Assembly: GCA_001417715.1 (NCBI GenBank)
Contig: BBRT01000032.1
Span: forward strand, 1-64,000
Length of the DNA: 64,000 nucleotides
Source: Candidatus Symbiothrix dinenymphae
Lineage (GTDB): Bacteria; Bacteroidota; Bacteroidia; Bacteroidales; Azobacteroidaceae
Direction of reading: 5' to 3'
The notes under the pieces were generated by a model that was not told the origin of the DNA, ran no database searches, and saw nothing but the letters and a program-made list of their open reading frames with translations. The position numbers and the translations under genes were made by a program. Below are positions 59,632-64,000 of this stretch, piece by piece. Every line of letters starts with the position of its first letter. Positions within the stretch are counted from its first letter, which is position 1.

Positions 59632-60021
59632 ATGGCAAAAAAAGCAGTTGTAGCTAAAAAGAGAGTTGTTAAGGTGGATGCCAACGGTCAGTTGCATGTT
59701 CACTCTTCGTTCAACAACATTATTGTGACACTCACAAACAGCGATGGGCAGGTGATTTCCTGGTCGTCTGCCGGAAAATGTGGGTTCAGAAGTTCCAAAA
59801 AGAACACCCCGTATGCCGCGCAGATGGCAGCACAGGAATGTGCCAAAATCGCGTTCGACTTGGGGTTGAGGCGGGTGAAAGCCTATGTGAAAGGTCCGGG
59901 AAACGGTCGTGAGTCAGCTGTTCGCACGGTGCACGGTGCCGGCATTGAGGTGACTGAAATCATCGACGTGACACCGCTGCCGCACAACGGATGTCGTCCA
60001 CCCAAAAGGAGGAGAGTATAA
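59632..60021 (+). CDS. rpsK: 30S ribosomal protein S11
   Basis: 129 residues ([37 protein letters not shown]). Platform of the 30S subunit. Confidence 0.97.
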   Translation: MAKKAVVAKKRVVKVDANGQLHVHSSFNNIIVTLTNSDGQVISWSSAGKCGFRSSKKNTPYAAQMAAQECAKIAFDLGLRRVKAYVKGPGNGRESAVRTVHGAGIEVTEIIDVTPLPHNGCRPPKRRRV

Positions 60022-60042
60022 ATTTTAAAAAATTAAAGAACA

Positions 60043-60648
60043 ATGGCAAGATATACAGGACCCAAGACACGAATTGCACGCAAATTCGGTGAGCCAATCT
60101 TCGGACCGGATAAAGTTCTGAGCAGAAAGAGCTATCCTCCGGGCCAACATGGCAATGGTCGCAAGAAGAAACCGTCGGAGTACGGCATTCAGTTGCGTGA
60201 GAAACAGAAGGCGAAGTACACTTACGGGGTGTTGGAAAAGCAATTCCGCAACTTGTTCGAAAAGGCTTCGCGTAGTAAAGGAATTACCGGCGAGGTGCTT
60301 TTGCAGCTGCTGGAAAGCCGCTTGGACAACATTGTGTACCGTATGGGATTGGCAAGGACGCGCGCAGGAGCCCGTCAGTTGGTATCCCACCGTCACATTG
60401 TGGTGGACGGCAAAGTGGTTAACATCCCCTCTTATTCCGTAAAGCCGGGGCAAATCGTTGGTGTGCGCGAAAAGGCGAAGTCACTGGAAGTGATTTTGGA
60501 GAGCGTTACCGGCGTCAACCACAGTAAATATCCGTGGATAGCGTACGAGAAGCACACGATGAGTGCAAACTATTTGCATATTCCCGAGCGCGCGGATATT
60601 CCGGAGAACATTAAAGAACAATTAATTGTAGAATTATATTCTAAATAA
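60043..60648 (+). CDS. rpsD: 30S ribosomal protein S4
   Basis: 201 residues. The S4 RNA-binding domain is [20 protein letters not shown] followed by [15 protein letters not shown]. Primary 16S-binding protein, and in some bacteria repressor of the alpha operon. Confidence 0.97.
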   Translation: MARYTGPKTRIARKFGEPIFGPDKVLSRKSYPPGQHGNGRKKKPSEYGIQLREKQKAKYTYGVLEKQFRNLFEKASRSKGITGEVLLQLLESRLDNIVYRMGLARTRAGARQLVSHRHIVVDGKVVNIPSYSVKPGQIVGVREKAKSLEVILESVTGVNHSKYPWIAYEKHTMSANYLHIPERADIPENIKEQLIVELYSK

Positions 60649-60661
60649 AACCCTTATAAAT

Positions 60662-61657
60662 ATGGCAATATTAGCATTTCAGAGACCCGACGAAGTAGTG
60701 ATGTCGGAAGCAAACAATAAATTTGGCAAATTTGAATTTCGTCCGTTGGAGCCCGGCTTCGGGATGACAATCGGCAATTCTCTTCGCCGCATCCTTCTGT
60801 CTTCACTGGAAGGATTTGCGATTACGAGCATCAAGATTGATGGTGTTGACCACGAATTTGCAGCCGTTCCGGGCGTTTTGGAAGATGTGACAAACATCAT
60901 CCTGAACCTCAAGCAGGTGCGATTAAAACAGACAGTGAAAGATGTGGAAAGCGAAAAAGTGGCGCTCAAAATATCCGGTATGGAGGAATTTAAGGCAGGC
61001 TTGATTGGAAAGCAAATGGCCGGCTTTGAGGTACTTAATCCGGATTTTGTGATTGCACATTTGGGCAAAAGCGCAGTCTTGAAATTAGAATTGAACATAG
61101 GCAAAGGTCGCGGCTATGTACCTGCGGAAGAGAACATTACGCCGGATGATGTTGCGAATCAGATTGCGATTGACTCCATTTTCACGCCGATTGTAAACGT
61201 GAAATACACGGTGGAGCCTTTCCGTGTGGAACAGAAAACGGACTACGAAAAGTTGGTACTGGAGATTTCTACCGATGGTTCGATTCATCCGAAAGAAGCC
61301 CTGCAGGAAGCGGCGCATATCCTGATTCAACATTTCAAAATGATTTCGGATGACAAAATCAGTCAGACTACGGTGCCTGACGTGCCGGAAGGCGATTTTG
61401 ATGACAATTTGTTGCACACACGCCAATTGTTGAACACCGTGATGACCGAATTGGGATTGTCCGTTCGCGCCCTCAACTGTTTGAAATCGGCAGACGTGGA
61501 AACATTAGGCGGCTTGGTGAAATACCAGCGTGCCGATTTGTTGAAGTTCCGCAACTTCGGAAAGAAATCGCTGACCGAGTTGGACGAGCTGCTCGAACAC
61601 CATCACCTGTCGTTCGGCATGGACGTTGCGAAGTATAAATTAGATAAAGCAAAGTAA
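60662..61657 (+). CDS. rpoA: RNA polymerase alpha subunit
   Basis: 331 residues. N-terminal dimerisation domain ([20 protein letters not shown]) and C-terminal domain with helix-hairpin-helix ([36 protein letters not shown]) that contacts upstream DNA and activators. Confidence 0.97.
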   Translation: MAILAFQRPDEVVMSEANNKFGKFEFRPLEPGFGMTIGNSLRRILLSSLEGFAITSIKIDGVDHEFAAVPGVLEDVTNIILNLKQVRLKQTVKDVESEKVALKISGMEEFKAGLIGKQMAGFEVLNPDFVIAHLGKSAVLKLELNIGKGRGYVPAEENITPDDVANQIAIDSIFTPIVNVKYTVEPFRVEQKTDYEKLVLEISTDGSIHPKEALQEAAHILIQHFKMISDDKISQTTVPDVPEGDFDDNLLHTRQLLNTVMTELGLSVRALNCLKSADVETLGGLVKYQRADLLKFRNFGKKSLTELDELLEHHHLSFGMDVAKYKLDKAK

Positions 61658-61658
61658 A

Positions 61659-62363
61659 ATGAGACACAATAAAAAAATCAATCATTTGGGTCGCACCTAT
61701 TCGCACCGTGCGGCATTGTTGTCGAACATGGCAGCCTCTCTGATACGCCATAAGCGCATTTTCACGACCGTAGCGAAGGCAAAGGAGTTGCGTAAATATG
61801 TGGAACCGTTGATTACCAAATCGAAGGAAAACACCACGCACGCACGCCGTTTGGTGTTCGCCGAACTGCACGACAAACACGCCGTGACAGAGCTGTTTCA
61901 GGAAGTAGCCCAAAAAGTGGGCGAACGCGCAGGCGGCTACACGCGCATCATCAAGACAGGCAACCGTTTAGGCGACAACGCCGAAACCTGCTTCATAGAG
62001 TTGGTAGATTTCAACGAACTGATGCTAAGAGAAGGCAAGAGAGCTGTTGCAAAAACACGCCGCTCGCGGCGCGGTGGCGGCGGAGCCGTAGCCGGTGCTG
62101 CACCGGTTGCGCCTGCTGCAAGGGCTATTCAGATGCCTGTTGCTGAGGCTGAGGTTGTCGAAGAGGCAGAAGTTGTTGATGAGGCTCCGGCTGTTGAAGA
62201 GGATGAAGTTGTTGATGAGGTTCCGGCTGTTGAAGAGGCAGAAGTTGTTGCTGAGGCAGAAGTTGTCGATGAGGCTCCGGCTGAAGAAGAGGAAGAAGTT
62301 GTTGCTGAGGCTCCGGCTGTTGAAGAGGCTATTGCTGAAGAAGAGGCGAAAGAAGAGGAATAA
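61659..62363 (+). CDS. rplQ: 50S ribosomal protein L17 with long acidic repeat tail
   Basis: 234 residues. Residues 1-125 are the normal L17 ([20 protein letters not shown]). The rest is an acidic tail of repeated blocks such as [13 protein letters not shown], rich in Glu, Val and Ala. Bacteroidota L17 often carries a tail, but this one is internally repetitive at DNA level, with GAAGTTGTTGATGAGG-like units. The tail may extend from the ribosome surface; its role is unknown. Last gene of the operon. Confidence 0.95.
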   Translation: MRHNKKINHLGRTYSHRAALLSNMAASLIRHKRIFTTVAKAKELRKYVEPLITKSKENTTHARRLVFAELHDKHAVTELFQEVAQKVGERAGGYTRIIKTGNRLGDNAETCFIELVDFNELMLREGKRAVAKTRRSRRGGGGAVAGAAPVAPAARAIQMPVAEAEVVEEAEVVDEAPAVEEDEVVDEVPAVEEAEVVAEAEVVDEAPAEEEEEVVAEAPAVEEAIAEEEAKEEE

Positions 62364-62388
62364 AAGAATCCTGTTTTATACATTTGGA

Positions 62389-62421
62389 GGGCTTTTCGGG
62401 AAGGAAAGTCCTTGTTTTTAT
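62389..62421 (+). terminator. Terminator of the ribosomal operon
   Basis: Stem GGGCTTTTC (62389-62397) pairs with GGAAAGTCC (62403-62411), allowing G-U pairs, loop GGGAA, then TTGTTTTTATT. Confidence 0.65.
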
Positions 62422-62496
62422 TGATTAGATTCCAGATTCAGATTCAGATTTTTGGGGTTTGATTTTTTAAGAGGCACAAAATTAAAAAATAAGTAG

Positions 62497-62563
62497 TAAC
62501 TTTGCACCCCAATTACCAATTACCGATAACCGGTAACTGGTAACTGGTAACTGATAACTGATT
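62497..62563 (+). promoter_or_regulatory. thrA promoter box and heptamer leader
   Basis: TAACTTTG at 62497-62504, then a leader made of CAATTAC, CCGGTAACTGG and GATAACTG heptamers that ends one codon before the thrA ATG. The array could pair with itself only weakly since most units point the same way. Confidence 0.6.
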
Positions 62564-64000
62564 ATGCGTGTAATGAAATTTGGCGGCACCTCCGTTGGCT
62601 CCGCAGAAGGTATATTAAGAGTAAAAAAAATCGTTGAGGCGGTTGATGAACCGGTCATCGTGGTTGTGTCTGCGCTCGGCGGAATTACTGACAAGTTGTT
62701 GACAACCGCTCGCCTCGCGGCGGCGGGCGACAGTGCCTACGAGCAGGAACTTGCGCTTGTGGAACAGCGGCATACGGATGTTGTTGCGGGTTTGGCTCGC
62801 AATGGCTGTTCTGCGGAGGGGATTGCGGGTCAAGCCCGCAATGACAGTGTGAGCAGTGCCGTTTTGTTGGATGAGTTGAAAAACATCCTCAAAGGGGTGT
62901 TTCTCGTCAAGGAATTGTCGCAAAAAACCTCCGACAGCATCGTGAGTTATGGCGAACGGCTCAGTTCGCAGATTGTGGCGGCTGTTTTGGATGGTGCGCG
63001 GCTGTTTGATGCCCGCACGTTTATCCGAACGGACAGGCAATTTTCCAAGCATATTGTGGATTTCAAGGCTACTAACCCACTGATTGAGCAGACGTTTGTG
63101 GATTTGCCGAAAATCTCTGTCGTGCCCGGATTTATTGCGGCGGACAAGGCAACGGGCGACGTCACCAACCTCGGAAGAGGCGGCTCGGACTACACAGCGG
63201 CGATTTTGGCGGCGGCACTCAAAGCAAGCATCCTCGAAATGTGGACGGATGTGGATGGTTTTATGACCGCCGACCCGCGCGTCATCACCAATGCCTACGT
63301 CATCGAAAAAATGACCTACGTGGAGGCGATGGAGTTGAGCAATTTTGGCGCGAAAGTCGTCTATCCACCAACGATTTACCCCGCCTATCACGAGAATATA
63401 CCAATTTTAATTAAAAATACGTTCAACCCCGATGCGCCGGGCACCTACATCACGCGCGACCATCTCCGCGACGACAAGCCCATTCGCGGCATTTCGTCTA
63501 TCAACGACACGAGTTTGATTACCGTGCAGGGGCTTGGCATGGTGGGCGTGCTGGGGGTTAACTATCGGATTTTCAAGGCTTTATCAAAAATTGGTGTGAG
63601 CGTGTTTATGGTGTCGCAAACGGCTTCCGAAAACACCTCTACGCTGGGCGTGCGCGATGCCGATGCCGAGTTGGCGGTGGAGGCTCTGCGCAAGGAGTTT
63701 GAACAGGAGTTGCGACAGGGCGAAATCAACAACTTCAAAGTCGAAAAAGGGCTGGCAACGGTGGCTATCGTGGGCGAAAATATGAAACACGTGCCGGGCA
63801 TTGCCGGCAAATTGTTTGGCACACTGGGGCGTAGTGGCATCAGCACCATCGCATTGGCGCAAAGTGCCAGCGAAACGAATATCTCGTTCGTCATCAAAAG
63901 CGAACACCTCCGCAAAGCCCTCAACTCGCTCCACGACTCGTTTTTCTTGTCGGAATATCAGGTGCTCAACATCTTTCTGGTGGGCGTGCGCACGGTGGGC
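62564..64000 (+). CDS. thrA: Aspartate kinase, probably bifunctional aspartate kinase/homoserine dehydrogenase ThrA (runs off the window)
   Basis: 479 codons with no stop by the end of the window. The kinase starts MRVMKFGGTSVGSAEGILRV, with the Asp-binding FMTADPRVI and GRGGSDYTAAILAAAL motifs; two ACT domains follow (ISSINDTSLITVQGLGMVG, TVAIVGENMKHVPGIAGKLF). The last visible residues, VLNIFLVGVRTVG, fit the start of a homoserine dehydrogenase Rossmann fold, as in ThrA. It makes the first and third steps of threonine synthesis and is feedback-regulated through the ACT domains. Residues about 85-95 (EGIAGQARNDS) come from a 32-bp repeat arm. Confidence 0.92.
   Translation, partial: MRVMKFGGTSVGSAEGILRVKKIVEAVDEPVIVVVSALGGITDKLLTTARLAAAGDSAYEQELALVEQRHTDVVAGLARNGCSAEGIAGQARNDSVSSAVLLDELKNILKGVFLVKELSQKTSDSIVSYGERLSSQIVAAVLDGARLFDARTFIRTDRQFSKHIVDFKATNPLIEQTFVDLPKISVVPGFIAADKATGDVTNLGRGGSDYTAAILAAALKASILEMWTDVDGFMTADPRVITNAYVIEKMTYVEAMELSNFGAKVVYPPTIYPAYHENIPILIKNTFNPDAPGTYITRDHLRDDKPIRGISSINDTSLITVQGLGMVGVLGVNYRIFKALSKIGVSVFMVSQTASENTSTLGVRDADAELAVEALRKEFEQELRQGEINNFKVEKGLATVAIVGENMKHVPGIAGKLFGTLGRSGISTIALAQSASETNISFVIKSEHLRKALNSLHDSFFLSEYQVLNIFLVGVRTVG
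62816..62847. repeat. 32-bp repeat arm inside thrA
   Basis: 30 of 32 positions agree with the MITE right arm (GAGGGGATTGCGGG, TCAAG, CCCGCAATGACAG). Read in frame as EGIAGQARNDS. Confidence 0.9.

Noticed and set aside
62615-63391. A 258-codon frame antisense to thrA
   Set aside because: It is a shadow of thrA, and part of it (VIAGLTRNPL) is just the antisense reading of the palindromic arm.

Overview
The window is a piece of a Bacteroidota chromosome, most likely order Bacteroidales. Evidence: promoters of the TAnnTTTG type stand before most transcription units, Shine-Dalgarno sequences are nearly absent, a SusC/SusD pair and many lipoproteins are present, one protein ends in a type IX secretion (T9SS) sorting domain, and serA, rprX/rprY, pgi and the tig-clpP-clpX order look like Bacteroides homologues. 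I cannot name the genus. No rRNA, tRNA or CRISPR array was seen.

Layout. 1-18.3 kb is mostly core genome: xerD (cut by the window edge), hisB, a VapBC toxin-antitoxin pair, a clostripain-like lipoprotein, lolD, a ComEA-like protein, a DUF5723 outer-membrane protein, ppa, hemW, rprY/rprX, frr, rsgA, a YitT protein and an RlmL-like RNA methyltransferase. 18.3-32.5 kb is a visibly AT-rich island. It holds a five-gene operon (Xre regulator, a 2005-residue protein with ATPase and phosphoribosyltransferase-like parts, a receiver-domain protein, a membrane protein, an AlbA_2/ATPase protein), a complete 2226-bp insertion sequence with 13-bp terminal inverted repeats and TTAA target duplication that splits a winged-helix gene, and a Doc toxin with its DNA-binding partner between 165-bp direct repeats. 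32.5-44.3 kb has pgi, a second AlbA_2 protein, clpX, a restriction-modification pair inserted exactly between clpP and clpX, tig, a leucine-rich-repeat T9SS cargo, serA and a formylglycine-generating-enzyme-like protein. 44.6-53.8 kb is a polysaccharide-utilisation-type locus (susC, susD, two surface lipoproteins, a FAD oxidoreductase). 54.2-62.4 kb is the distal spc plus alpha ribosomal operon, rpsH to rplQ. It is followed by thrA, which runs off the end.

The main discoveries I would follow up are these. (1) Short repeats have entered coding sequences in frame: a 32-bp palindromic arm (also the two ends of a 102-bp MITE-like element), heptanucleotide arrays and two other palindromes. They supply extra peptide loops in HemW (three times), ClpX, Pgi, ThrA, a ComEA-like protein, a T9SS cargo and a toxin-linked DNA-binding protein, and they also supply start codons, stop codons and promoter-proximal sequence for other genes. 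(2) The five-gene island operon has no family name I can give with confidence and has the layout of a signalling or defence system. (3) susC carries a 13-G tract in its signal peptide that puts the gene out of frame, which suggests phase variation. (4) The restriction-modification pair sits inside the clpP-clpX junction, flanked by a perfect 20-bp direct repeat that preserves both host genes.
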